A stretch of 64,000 nt of DNA from Rhizobium jaguaris (GCF_003627755.1 NZ_CP032694.1:921501-985500), one strand, 5' to 3'. Counted from the stretch's first letter, positions 8,401-14,903 are shown. Notes: generated from the letters alone by a model not told the origin. A program made the numbers and translations.

Positions 8401-9095
8401 CCAAGGCTTTCCGTCGGATCGAGATTGCCGGCTACGGTCTCGACGACGAAGAGCAGATGTAAGGCTGGGATTTCCGACAGCTTGCCGACGGCGGCGGGCA
8501 GATAGCCATGGCCGGTTGGGATCGGCCGCTTGATCAGCCGCTCCGCTTGCGCGCCCGCCATGGTCGTCAACATCCTCGCGGTCTGCGGCGTGACGCCAAG
8601 CGCATCGAAGCGCGCGGAAGCGGCGATGACCTCGCCGTCGCGCCCGATCACGGCCATATGCGTATCGGGATCGTCAAATCCGCCGATCATCCGCCTCGCG
8701 CTTTCGGCGGGGCTCAGCGGCTTAGAGGAGACTGGTGAGGAAAACAGGATCGCCTCTTCGCCTGCCTGAACTCGGATGATTTCGACCGCGGCACTGACGA
8801 CGGCGCGCTGGAAGCCGGCGGCCATGCGGATCAGAAAGGTGCGCTGGTCGCCGAGGGCAGCAAGTCCACGTGCGGTCGCCTCGATCTGCCGGAAGGAGAC
8901 GTCGCCGGCTTTCGGCCCTTGGTCGAGGAAATCATAGATGACATCGTAGCCGAAGAGATTGGCGCCGGCGCCATTGGCCCAGAGCACGCGATCCATGCCA
9001 GTCGCAAACAGCACCATGGCTTCGCCGCGCGCAAACCGCTCCCGAACGCGGGGATGCACGGCAATGTCAATGAATGGGTACTGAATTGCGGGCAT
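5421..9095 (-). CDS. cbrA: CbrA/PdhS-type multi-PAS sensor histidine kinase
   Basis: This 1224-residue protein has no evident membrane segment. It has an N-terminal sensory region (about 1-230), a Pro/Glu/Ala-rich acidic stretch (about 230-370), a PAS-like block with GFTFKRSGRATRFVWRIDAE, and a second acidic linker. Further PAS domains follow (HAGDRLIHGNPEFLRLTGYE; ATDGVVIIGQEGEIRSMNRS). The kinase core has phospho-acceptor H1002 in SHEIRTPLNAI, an N box near N1122 (NILSNAIRF), G1 DTGVGM near 1151 and G2 GTGLGL near 1181. The H-box region with GRHVLDIVNDLLDISKIEAGEMDL is typical of PdhS-family kinases (PleC/DivJ/PdhS/CbrA) acting on DivK/PleD. Position next to a phasin gene supports CbrA, which in S. 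meliloti affects cell cycle and exopolysaccharide; this is orthology by synteny and remains to be verified. Confidence 0.85.
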   Translation of the reverse strand: MPAIQYPFIDIAVHPRVRERFARGEAMVLFATGMDRVLWANGAGANLFGYDVIYDFLDQGPKAGDVSFRQIEATARGLAALGDQRTFLIRMAAGFQRAVVSAAVEIIRVQAGEEAILFSSPVSSKPLSPAESARRMIGGFDDPDTHMAVIGRDGEVIAASARFDALGVTPQTARMLTTMAGAQAERLIKRPIPTGHGYLPAAVGKLSEIPALHLLFVVETVAGNLDPTESLGAGAAAAAIEPEAEEARTELETAAAEEMPAPNAAPVAEAPSPDVIDAVAHIQEVEDISESAAADHEEAHPQSDAAGKDIDALVMMDSATPEQIEAAAHADELIQDADDDLLSSGEEGPVEHADTTAEPAEAKAVMPEVDQPEGFTFKRSGRATRFVWRIDAEGRFSEVSREFAEAVGPHATKVTGVAFADIAEHFNLDPDGKIAELLSRRDTWSGRTIYWPVEKTSLVVPVDLAALPTYTRSRDFDGFRGFGVVRLSDAIEDPMKLGLTLGGEEEQATPSIAEEPVAETAAPTIAEETLQVPPGETVAEGKEAAHEAGPEAAENEEPPALKIAETPNRRESDKVIQLHQRRPLMQGGLSLSEQAAFREIARQLEPFGKRAEPPAGQPEGMEQPEEVVDISPQPNAADEVLSDAVETPADNNAAEERPHAEAPPESDGTAHSEPDMPAPLAETEKPEEVATPDLEEPKTSGEPEGDFNPLNVLNTAIPPRVKMRDGLSAEIVDQLPLAILVHAGDRLIHGNPEFLRLTGYESLADLEHVGGLDALLQRHDLEGKTERPGTMMVVRADDALVPVTARLQSIRWEDGTALMLALMPLDKIETSTPSEPVPEEARPERMVEKLAKLQVEIEELRSTLETATDGVVIIGQEGEIRSMNRSASALFNYDDQETRGKPFVMLFAHESQKAVLDYLAGLSGHGVASVLNDGREVIGREAAGGFVPLFMTMGRLNSSNGYCAVIRDITQWKRTEEELRNAKRAAETANAHKTDFLARVSHEIRTPLNAIIGFSDMMAGERFGPIGHSRYIEYATDIGRSGRHVLDIVNDLLDISKIEAGEMDLEFSSVGLNEAIAEAVSLVQPQANSQRVIIRTALSQAVPNVVADLRSIKQIALNILSNAIRFTPSGGQIVVSTSYEGNGSVVMRIRDTGVGMTRSELEQAMKPFRQVSTNARKRGDGTGLGLPLTKAMVDANRATFSINSAPNEGTLVEITFPSPRVLAN

Positions 9096-9211
9096 GTTCC
9101 AACCTGCTTTGCGGGCGTGATCGCCTCTCTTGCTTTAACGCTTTATTAATAACGGCGCCCCGGTTTCAGGTCCAGCGAAGGGCCAGGTTTTTGACTGGCA
9201 AGGTTAATGCA

Positions 9212-9244
9212 TTGTGCGTCGCACAAACATGTTGCAATGCACAA
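9212..9244. promoter_or_regulatory. Tandem palindromic operator upstream of the phasin gene
   Basis: TTGTGC-GTC-GCACAA (9212-9226) is a perfect inverted repeat, followed at 9232-9244 by the related TTGCAATGCACAA. They lie about 75-105 bp before the phasin start and 120 bp before the divergent kinase. PHB-responsive regulators of the PhaR/AniA family bind TGC/GCA-rich palindromes at phasin promoters, so this is a candidate PhaR site (inference). Confidence 0.5.
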
Positions 9245-9317
9245 TAATTTATATTATATAACGCTCAATCAATTCACCAAGGGTACCTCCGAGGAGGGCC
9301 CGCATAGGAGCGCTATC

Positions 9318-9767
9318 ATGGCTACTGTAAAGAAAGACGACGTTTTTTCAACGGCTGCATTCGACCCGTCCAAGCTCTCTGAATCCTTCCGCGACTTTGC
9401 GGAAAAGGGTGCTGCGCAGTCCAAGGAAGCCTTCGCCAAGATGAAGACGGCCGCCGAAGAAGCCGGCAAGACCGTTGAAGCCACTGTGCAGACCGCCCAG
9501 GCAGGCACCGTGGAAATCGGCCTAAAGGCCATCGACGTTCTGCGCACCAATGCCGAAAGCTCGCTGGCGCACATGGAAGCCCTGCTTCGCGTCAAGTCCG
9601 TCGCCGAACTCTTCGAACTGCAGACCTCCTTCATCCGCAAGCAGGCTGAAGTGACCGTCGAGCAGGCCAAGTCCATCCAGGAAACCACCAAGAAGGTCGC
9701 CGAAAAGCTGGCAAAGCCGGCCAAGGACGCGGCTGAAAAGGCCATGGCTTCCTTCAAGGCTGCCTAA
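9318..9767 (+). CDS. phaP1: Phasin, polyhydroxyalkanoate granule-associated protein
   Basis: The 149-residue protein is Ala/Lys/Glu-rich and almost entirely helical. It has the phasin_2-type core: FRDFAEKGAAQSKEAFAKMK, then IGLKAIDVLRTNAESSLAHM, and ELQTSFIRKQAEVTVEQAKS. It ends in an AKPAKDAAEKAMASFKAA tail. Phasins coat poly-3-hydroxybutyrate granules and control their size. The start at 9318 follows TAGGAG by 7 bp, and a strong terminator sits right after the stop. The upstream palindromes may bind the PHB-sensing repressor PhaR/AniA. The neighbouring CbrA-like kinase matches my memory of phaP1 in S. meliloti. Confidence 0.88.
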   Translation: MATVKKDDVFSTAAFDPSKLSESFRDFAEKGAAQSKEAFAKMKTAAEEAGKTVEATVQTAQAGTVEIGLKAIDVLRTNAESSLAHMEALLRVKSVAELFELQTSFIRKQAEVTVEQAKSIQETTKKVAEKLAKPAKDAAEKAMASFKAA

Positions 9768-9790
9768 TTTCCAAAAGCCTCCCAAGGCCG

Positions 9791-9834
9791 AAACGTCCCG
9801 CTTTCAGGTGAAAACACTGAAAGCGGGACGTTTT
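9791..9834 (+). terminator. Rho-independent terminator of the phasin gene
   Basis: AAACGTCCCGCTTTCAG (9791-9807) pairs with CTGAAAGCGGGACGTTTT (9817-9834) around a 9-base loop. The stem is long, GC-rich and ends in TTTT, 24 bp after the phasin stop. Confidence 0.9.
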
Positions 9835-9995
9835 AGATTCAGGCCAGCAGAGCACCTTTTGTACGTTCGTCTGAATGCGGGTGTGCGCCATGGGCTTGGA
9901 GTCATGCCCAGCTTTTTCATATTGCGGGGAGATAGGACTTGAAATAATTTCAAAGTCCTCGTATGTCACCCCCGTTCGCGGCGACGCGAGCATGT

Positions 9996-10072
9996 GCGGT
10001 TGTAGCTCAGTTGGTTAGAGCGCAGGTTTGTGGCACCTGAGGTCGGAGGTTCGAGACCCCCCAACCGTACCA
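9996..10072 (+). tRNA. tRNA-His (GTG anticodon), CCA encoded
   Basis: The 77-nt sequence folds as a tRNA. The acceptor GCGGTTG pairs with CAACCGT (with a terminal G:U). The D-arm has GCTCAGTTGGTTAGAGC, the anticodon stem-loop is CAGGT-TTGTGGC-ACCTG with GTG at 10030-10032, the T-arm has GGTTCGAGACC, and CCA is at 10070-10072. The base before position 1 is T and the discriminator is A73, so the usual histidine identity pair G-1:C73 is not encoded. That is a known feature of an alphaproteobacterial clade. Confidence 0.96.
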
Positions 10073-10172
10073 TTTCCACAAAAATCAGCAAGTTTCTGAC
10101 TCCCGAAACTATTCGGACAATTCGCATTGATCGCCAATGCTTGAAGCTTGCCATCGCGCTATCGGCCGTAGT

Positions 10173-10325
10173 CTATTTCTTATCCGCAGGCTTCTTTGTG
10201 ACATGTCCCGGCGAAATCGGATCGCTGGCGGGAAAGGTTTCCTCAAGCGCTTCCTCAAGATAGTCGTCTTGTTCCTTGATTTCTTTTTCGGTCAGTTTCG
10301 GTTGTTTTTTCTTTTCCTCGCTCAT
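10173..10325 (-). CDS. Small conserved acidic/basic protein, 50 aa
   Basis: An ATG at 10325, preceded by GGGGAG at good spacing, opens a 50-codon frame. Its product is strongly charged: a Lys-rich start (MSEEKKKQPKL), EQDDYLEEALEETFPASDP in the middle and a Lys-rich end. The EALEETFPASDPIS-type motif recurs in many small uncharacterised proteobacterial proteins, as I remember them. No membrane segment or Cys is present. Function unknown. It stands alone between tRNA-His and the stress-promoter gene at 10559 on the opposite strand. Confidence 0.75.
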   Translation of the reverse strand: MSEEKKKQPKLTEKEIKEQDDYLEEALEETFPASDPISPGHVTKKPADKK

Positions 10326-10497
10326 CGTCCAACTCCCCTTGGTGTTCACCAGATAATTAGAAGGTCGCAGGTGCTTGTCCAGCGCGAGTTACCTGGAAGA
10401 CCTACGGCGCGCCTCTTGGGTCCACTGGAGACGTTCCTAGAACGCAATCGGTGACATGATCGTGGCGCGACCGCTGGGTGGCTGGCGGAATTCCTGT

Positions 10498-10522
10498 GGA
10501 ACCGCGCATGCTCCCGACCGTT
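10498..10522 (+). promoter_or_regulatory. Candidate sigma-EcfG (general stress) promoter
   Basis: GGAAC (10498-10502), a 16-base spacer and CGTT (10519-10522) fit the alphaproteobacterial general stress sigma factor consensus GGAAC-N16/17-CGTT. It lies 37 bp before the start of the small proline-rich gene. Confidence 0.65.
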
Positions 10523-10558
10523 CCCCAATATCAACAGCAAAAACGGAAGGAACTGGCC

Positions 10559-10717
10559 ATGTCCGTGCCACGCGACCCGATTCCCGAGAAGCCGCCGATG
10601 CCCGGTCCCGGCTGGACACCCGAGCCGCCGATCCAGGAGCCGGATCCCGACCGGCTGCCGGACGAAATGCCTGTCCCCAATCCCGATGAGAACGAAGAGC
10701 CGCCGAAGCATGCCTAA
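10559..10717 (+). CDS. Small proline-rich protein, 52 aa
   Basis: The ATG at 10559 follows GGAAGGAA with good spacing and opens a 52-residue frame with about one third proline: PIPEKPPMPGPGWTPEPP and DRLPDEMPVPNPDENEEPP. It has no signal peptide and is probably disordered. A candidate sigma-EcfG promoter directly upstream suggests induction in the general stress response. I do not recognise a characterised family. An in-frame upstream ATG at 10508 would place the start inside the promoter region, so 10559 is preferred. Confidence 0.7.
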   Translation: MSVPRDPIPEKPPMPGPGWTPEPPIQEPDPDRLPDEMPVPNPDENEEPPKHA

Positions 10718-10818
10718 TGCATGTCGCGCAAAAGTGTGCGGCGGTTTTGCGAAAACGACATGCAAAAACAAAGAGCTAAAGCTTGGGAGCGAATCTGAAA
10801 GATCGTGACGAGCTTTAG
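10718..10818. repeat. RIME1-like rhizobial intergenic mosaic element
   Basis: Two adjacent palindromes make up this 101-bp element. The first (10718-10764) runs from TGCATGTCG to CGACATGCA, with CGCAAAAGTGTGCGGCGGTT inside. The second (10776-10818) runs from CTAAAGC to GCTTTAG. The size, two-palindrome layout and sequence match the RIME1 repeats scattered between genes in Rhizobiaceae, from memory. It fills the gap between two convergent genes and could serve as a transcription end. Confidence 0.75.
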
Positions 10819-10833
10819 AGGCCTGACATCGCT

Positions 10834-11721
10834 TCACAAAAACATCCGCCTTTCCTCGCTCACCAGCTCCTGCAAAAAGTCCGCGACAGTGCGTACGCGC
10901 ACCAGGTCGCGGGCGCTTTCGTGATAGATGGTCCAGTAGGCGCGTTTGATAGAGATGTCGGGAAGGATGCGGGTCAGCTCCGGATATTGCCTGGCGATGT
11001 AGTCGTGCAGGATGCCGATGCCGGCGCCGGAGCGCACCGCCTCCGTCTGGCCGATGGCGGTGGAGATTTCGAACGATGCGTCCCAGCTACGCATGATCTC
11101 CCCGGAGAAATTGAGTGAGGCAGTGAAGATCAGATCTTCGACATAGCCGATGCGCGGGTGCAATTTCAGCGCCTCGACGCTATCGGGCAGGCCTGCCTGG
11201 TCGAGATAGGCCTTCGAAGCGTAAAGGCCGAGCGTGTAGTCCGTCAGTTTGGACGAGACCAGGCGACCCTGTTCCGGACGTTCGAGCGTAATGGCAATAT
11301 CAGCTTCGCGCTGAGACAGCGAGAAGGAGCGCGGCACCGGCACGAGCTGGATGCGCAGTTCCGGATAGCGCGCAATCAGCCGTCCCAGACGGGGCGCAAG
11401 GAAGGAGACGCCGAACCCATCAGGTGCGCCAATGCGCACCGTGCCGGTAATGGCGCTGTCGAGATGGCCGACGCTTGCCTGGGCACGCAGCATCTCGGTT
11501 TCCATGCGCTCGGCCGCATGCAGAAAGATTTCGCCCTCGGCGGTCAGGTCGCAGCCATTGGTGCGGCGCACCAGCAGCCGCGTTTTCAGCCGTTCCTCCA
11601 GCGTCGTTACTCGCCGGGAGAGCGTTGCGTGGTTGACCCCAAGCCGTTTCGAGGCCGCCAGGATCTGTCCCGTGCGGGCGACAGCGAGGAACATGCGGAC
11701 ATCATCCCAATCCATATGCAC
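10834..11721 (-). CDS. LysR-family regulator, divergent from mmsA
   Basis: The 295-residue protein has an N-terminal winged helix (VRMFLAVARTGQILAASKRLG, then NHATLSRRVTTLEERLK) and a LysR substrate-binding domain starting with TGTVRIGAPDGFG. It is transcribed away from the methylmalonate-semialdehyde dehydrogenase gene with a 106-bp gap. An interrupted inverted repeat containing TTGCACAA/TTGTGCAA lies close to its start. LysR regulators usually control the divergent gene, so it probably regulates valine/myo-inositol catabolic capacity (inference). The inducer is unknown. Confidence 0.9.
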   Translation of the reverse strand: MHMDWDDVRMFLAVARTGQILAASKRLGVNHATLSRRVTTLEERLKTRLLVRRTNGCDLTAEGEIFLHAAERMETEMLRAQASVGHLDSAITGTVRIGAPDGFGVSFLAPRLGRLIARYPELRIQLVPVPRSFSLSQREADIAITLERPEQGRLVSSKLTDYTLGLYASKAYLDQAGLPDSVEALKLHPRIGYVEDLIFTASLNFSGEIMRSWDASFEISTAIGQTEAVRSGAGIGILHDYIARQYPELTRILPDISIKRAYWTIYHESARDLVRVRTVADFLQELVSEERRMFL

Positions 11722-11733
11722 ATCCAGGACTTT

Positions 11734-11782
11734 AATTTTTGCACAACGGTTGCTTATAACAGCTCATTGATTTGTGCAAATT
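11734..11782. promoter_or_regulatory. Inverted repeat between LysR gene and mmsA
   Basis: AATTTTTGCACAA (11734-11746) and TTGTGCAAATT (11772-11782) face each other across 25 bp in the divergent promoter region. Position and symmetry fit a LysR operator pair; the spacing is longer than the classical T-N11-A box. Confidence 0.5.
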
Positions 11783-11827
11783 GAAGTGCGATCCTGTCAC
11801 CATTCCAGAAAACGAGGAGGCACATCC

Positions 11828-13324
11828 ATGCAAGAGATCGGTCATTTCATTGGCGGCAAGCACGTCGCCGGCACCAGCGGCCGCACGAGCAACGTCTACA
11901 ATCCGGCAACCGGCGAAGTGCAGGCAACGGTCGCGCTCGCAAGCGTCGAGGAAATTCGCGCAGCCGTCGAAAACGCCAAGGCCGCGCAGCCGAAATGGGC
12001 CGCCACCAATCCGCAGCGCCGTGCCCGCGTTTTCTTCAAGTTCGTCGAGCTTCTGAACAAGAATATGGACGAACTGGCTGTGATGCTCTCCAAGGAACAC
12101 GGTAAGACGGTCGAGGACTCCAAGGGTGATGTCATCCGCGGCCTGGAAGTCTGCGAATTCGTCTGCGGCATTCCGCACCTGCAGAAGAGTGAGTTCACCG
12201 AAGGCGCCGGCCCGGCGATCGACATGTATTCCATCCGCCAGCCAGTCGGTGTTGGCGCCGGCATTACGCCGTTCAATTTCCCGGCCATGATCCCGATGTG
12301 GATGTTCGCGCCGGCGATCGCCTGCGGCAACGCCTTCATCCTGAAGCCGTCCGAGCGCGATCCCTCCGTGCCGATCCGTCTCGCCGAACTGATGATCGAA
12401 GCCGGTCTGCCGGCAGGCATCCTCAACGTCGTCAATGGCGACAAGGCTGCGGTCGACGCCATCCTGACCGATCCTGATATTGCTGCAGTTACCTTCGTCG
12501 GTTCCACGCCGATTGCCCGTTATGTCTACGGCACGGCGGCGATGAACGGCAAGCGCGCCCAATGCTTCGGCGGCGCCAAGAACCATATGATCATCATGCC
12601 GGATGCCGACATGGATCAGGCCGTCAACGCCCTGATGGGTGCGGGCTACGGTTCGGCCGGCGAACGTTGCATGGCGATCTCCGTCGCCGTTCCGGTCGGT
12701 GAAGACACGGCCAATCGCCTGGTGGAAAGGCTGGTGCCGAAGATCGAATCCCTGCGCATCGGCCCCTACACCGATGACAAGGCCGATATGGGCCCGCTCG
12801 TCACCAAGGATGCTTATAACCGCGTCAACGGCCTGATCGACCGCGGTGTTGAGGAAGGCGCCAAGCTCGTTGTCGATGGCCGTGGCTTCAAGCTGCAGGG
12901 TTACGAGGACGGATATTTCGTCGGCGGCAGCCTGTTCGACCATGTCAAACCCAACATGGATATCTACAAGACCGAAATCTTCGGGCCTGTTCTCTCGGTC
13001 GTCCGCGCCAAGAACTATGAAGAAGCGCTCGACCTGCCGATGAAGCATGAATATGGCAATGGCGTCGCGATCTATACCCGCGATGGCGACGCCGCCCGCG
13101 ATTTCGCCTCGCGCATCAATATCGGCATGATCGGCGTCAACGTACCGATCCCGGTTCCGCTCGCTTATCACTCCTTTGGCGGCTGGAAGTCGTCGAGCTT
13201 CGGTGATCTCAACCAGCACGGCACGGATTCGATCAAGTTCTGGACCCGCACCAAGACGATCACCGCCCGCTGGCCGTCCGGCATCAAGGATGGTGCCGAG
13301 TTCGTCATGCCGACGATGAAGTGA
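11828..13324 (+). CDS. mmsA: CoA-acylating methylmalonate-semialdehyde dehydrogenase
   Basis: The 498-residue enzyme has the family's usual length. It converts methylmalonate or malonate semialdehyde to propionyl-CoA or acetyl-CoA in valine, thymine and myo-inositol breakdown (also called iolA). Visible motifs are TPFNFPAMIPMWMFAPAIAC with N149, KPSERDP, FVGSTPIARYVY for NAD binding, GGAKNHMIIMPDAD, and catalytic C281 in GSAGERCMA. MmsA-type enzymes lack the general-base Glu of other aldehyde dehydrogenases, and GGAKNH fits that. The start at 11828 follows GAGGAGG; upstream in-frame ATGs are not supported. A terminator follows at 13350. The adjacent LysR gene is the likely regulator. Confidence 0.95.
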   Translation: MQEIGHFIGGKHVAGTSGRTSNVYNPATGEVQATVALASVEEIRAAVENAKAAQPKWAATNPQRRARVFFKFVELLNKNMDELAVMLSKEHGKTVEDSKGDVIRGLEVCEFVCGIPHLQKSEFTEGAGPAIDMYSIRQPVGVGAGITPFNFPAMIPMWMFAPAIACGNAFILKPSERDPSVPIRLAELMIEAGLPAGILNVVNGDKAAVDAILTDPDIAAVTFVGSTPIARYVYGTAAMNGKRAQCFGGAKNHMIIMPDADMDQAVNALMGAGYGSAGERCMAISVAVPVGEDTANRLVERLVPKIESLRIGPYTDDKADMGPLVTKDAYNRVNGLIDRGVEEGAKLVVDGRGFKLQGYEDGYFVGGSLFDHVKPNMDIYKTEIFGPVLSVVRAKNYEEALDLPMKHEYGNGVAIYTRDGDAARDFASRINIGMIGVNVPIPVPLAYHSFGGWKSSSFGDLNQHGTDSIKFWTRTKTITARWPSGIKDGAEFVMPTMK

Positions 13325-13349
13325 TGTCCGTCGATATCGTCTGATACGC

Positions 13350-13384
13350 ACCGCCGCTCAATCCGATTGGGCGGCGGTTTTTTG
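13350..13384 (+). terminator. Rho-independent terminator of mmsA
   Basis: ACCGCCGCTCAAT and ATTGGGCGGCGGT form a GC-rich stem around CCG, followed by TTTTTT. It begins 26 bp after the mmsA stop. Confidence 0.9.
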
Positions 13385-13423
13385 TTGCGGTTATTTTCTG
13401 CGGAGTCATCTTGCCGGAGGGTG

Positions 13424-13445
13424 CGTTTTGTTTTAGAACAAAACG
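13424..13445. promoter_or_regulatory. Perfect inverted repeat upstream of the VOC gene
   Basis: CGTTTTGTT and AACAAAACG form a perfect 9-bp inverted repeat around TTAG, ending 22 bp before the VOC start. This is a plausible operator, perhaps of a MarR/TetR-type repressor encoded elsewhere. Confidence 0.45.
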
Positions 13446-13467
13446 AGAACAACTGGAGGACGGTGCG

Positions 13468-13815
13468 ATGTCCGCGACCTATCAGATCGACTATCTCGAA
13501 TTTCCATCGACCGACGGGTTGAAGACCCGGCGCTTTTTCGAGGAAGCTTTCGAATGGAGCTTCGTCAGCTACGGGCCGACCTATCACGCCATCGAAGCCG
13601 CCGGCATCGACGCTGGCATCCAGGGCAACGCGGCAGAAGCCACCGACGCGCCACTTCCCGTCGTGCGGACGACGGATCTGGAAGCGGCGCAGCGCGCCGT
13701 CGAACTCGCCGGCGGTGTGGTAACGCGCCCCGCCTTCGACTTTCCCGGCGGCCGGCGCTTTCATTTCCGCGAGCCCGGCGGCTGCGAGATGGCGGTCTGG
13801 GTTTCAGCGCCGTGA
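13468..13815 (+). CDS. VOC-superfamily (glyoxalase/bleomycin-resistance-like) protein
   Basis: The 115-residue product is a single vicinal-oxygen-chelate unit. It begins YQIDYLEFPSTDGLKTRRFFEEAF, has the mid-domain QRAVELAGGVVTRPAFDFPGG, and ends FHFREPGGCEMAVWV, the usual EPxG..xxxW ending. These proteins act as dimers, often binding a divalent metal, but the substrate is not predictable. The start at 13468 follows TGGAGGA. It follows mmsA after a terminator and has its own palindrome upstream, so it is probably transcribed separately. Confidence 0.82.
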   Translation: MSATYQIDYLEFPSTDGLKTRRFFEEAFEWSFVSYGPTYHAIEAAGIDAGIQGNAAEATDAPLPVVRTTDLEAAQRAVELAGGVVTRPAFDFPGGRRFHFREPGGCEMAVWVSAP

Positions 13816-13981
13816 CTCCCGATGCTATTTTGCCCCAGGCATGTTGTCGACCCATCCGGACCTGCCGGAACGCAAGCAGGCTATCCTCGACTACGCCAGG
13901 GAGCTGCGGGCAGGGCAGGGAGCGACAGAGACACGTCCGCCGAAACGCGACTGACGGCCGATATCGTCCATCAGAATAACG

Positions 13982-13996
13982 TGAATGTGATTTTCA
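13982..13996. promoter_or_regulatory. Iron-responsive operator (IRO box) before rirA
   Basis: TGA-ATGTGATTT-TCA fits the rhizobial IRO consensus TGA-N9-TCA recognised by RirA. It lies 83 bp before the rirA start, in an AT-rich stretch, which suggests autoregulation. Confidence 0.6.
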
Positions 13997-14078
13997 TCTT
14001 TTGGAATTGTTCAAAACTACGAAAGGCACTATATACCAGTCGAACCGTCCTATGCGGCCTTGATTCCAGGAGATCGGC

Positions 14079-14567
14079 ATGCGCTTGACCAAGCAGACCA
14101 ACTACGCAGTGCGCATGCTCATGTATTGCGCCGCCAATGAAGGCCACTTGAGTCGCATTCCGGAAATCGCCAGAGCCTATGGTGTTTCCGAACTGTTTTT
14201 GTTCAAGATTTTGCAGCCGCTCACTAAGGCCGGCCTCGTCGAAACCGTGCGTGGCCGCAATGGCGGCGTGCGTCTCGGCAAGCCGGCGACCGATATCAGC
14301 CTGTTCGACGTCGTCCGGGTAACCGAAGATAGTTTCGCGATGGCGGAATGTTTCGAGGAAGGTGTCGTCGAATGCCCGTTGGTCGATAGTTGCGGACTGA
14401 ATTCAGCGCTGCGCAAGGCGCTCAACGCCTTCTTCGACGTGCTGACGGAATATTCCATCGACGACCTCGTCAAAGCCCGTCCGCAGATCAATTTCCTGCT
14501 CGGTCTGACCGACGAGGATCGCAGGGCGATCGCCAAGAAGCCGGCGATCGCGGCACCGGCTGCCTGA
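14079..14567 (+). CDS. rirA: Rhizobial iron regulator RirA (Rrf2 family)
   Basis: The 162-residue protein starts MRLTKQTNYAVRMLMYCAAN and has the Rrf2 winged helix with GVSELFLFKILQPLTKAGLV and VRGRNGGVRLGKPA. Three cysteines sit where RirA binds its iron-sulfur cluster: C91 (AECFEE), C99 (VECPL) and C105 (DSCGL). RirA represses iron-uptake genes when iron is plentiful by binding IRO boxes, replacing Fur in rhizobia. An IRO box lies upstream, and the dpp operon follows on the same strand. Sequence and context agree with characterised RirA proteins. Confidence 0.95.
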   Translation: MRLTKQTNYAVRMLMYCAANEGHLSRIPEIARAYGVSELFLFKILQPLTKAGLVETVRGRNGGVRLGKPATDISLFDVVRVTEDSFAMAECFEEGVVECPLVDSCGLNSALRKALNAFFDVLTEYSIDDLVKARPQINFLLGLTDEDRRAIAKKPAIAAPAA

Positions 14568-14591
14568 CCCCTCAATTTGCGCAGTTTTTCG

Positions 14592-14624
14592 TCCGCGGTC
14601 GCTTTGAAGTGTCCGCGGATTTTT
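14592..14624 (+). terminator. Candidate terminator after rirA
   Basis: TCCGCGG (14592-14598) can pair with CCGCGGA (14613-14619), and TTTTT follows. The stem is short (7 bp) with a 14-base loop, so termination may be partial. Confidence 0.6.
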
Positions 14625-14903
14625 CGTTTGTGCCGTCAGGTAATCCTGCGGCAAATTATTAGTATTTTCGAAGAGGCAAGCGTAAAATTATCCCAATTGC
14701 GTCTAAAAGGGACGCGATTTCGTCAGATTATTACCAATCCAAGACCATTTTTATCTGAAAATTTCCAAACTCCATAATTTGGAAAAATTTTAGGCGGCGC
14801 GTGTTGCTTTCACACATTAAATAGCGTTCCATCGGCGCGATCCGGATGGGAACCTATGGGGATCCACGGTTTCAAAAGAAGAACAAACCTGGGAAACGAT
14901 ATC
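14625..14903 (+). promoter_or_regulatory. dppA: AT-rich leader/promoter region of the dpp operon
   Basis: There is no gene in the 336 bp between rirA and dppA. The region is AT-rich and contains TTTCCAAA/TTTGGAAA (14762-14785), a perfect 8-bp inverted repeat with an 8-base gap, which may be an operator or a 5' hairpin. I see no convincing TGA-N9-TCA box here, so iron control of dpp is not supported by this stretch. Confidence 0.4.

Noticed and set aside
5796..8462. 888-codon open frame on the plus strand
   Set aside because: It lies wholly antisense to the kinase gene, has no ribosome site and reads as compositional shadow (Arg/His/Gly-rich); GC bias leaves the opposite frame open.
11732..13351. 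539-codon minus-strand frame over mmsA
   Set aside because: Antisense to a full-length, motif-complete enzyme; no domain resemblance.
13841..13954. 37-codon frame (starts MLSTHPDLPERKQAI) between the VOC gene and rirA
   Set aside because: Looks protein-like but has no ribosome site and no family that I recognise; possibly a small gene or remnant.
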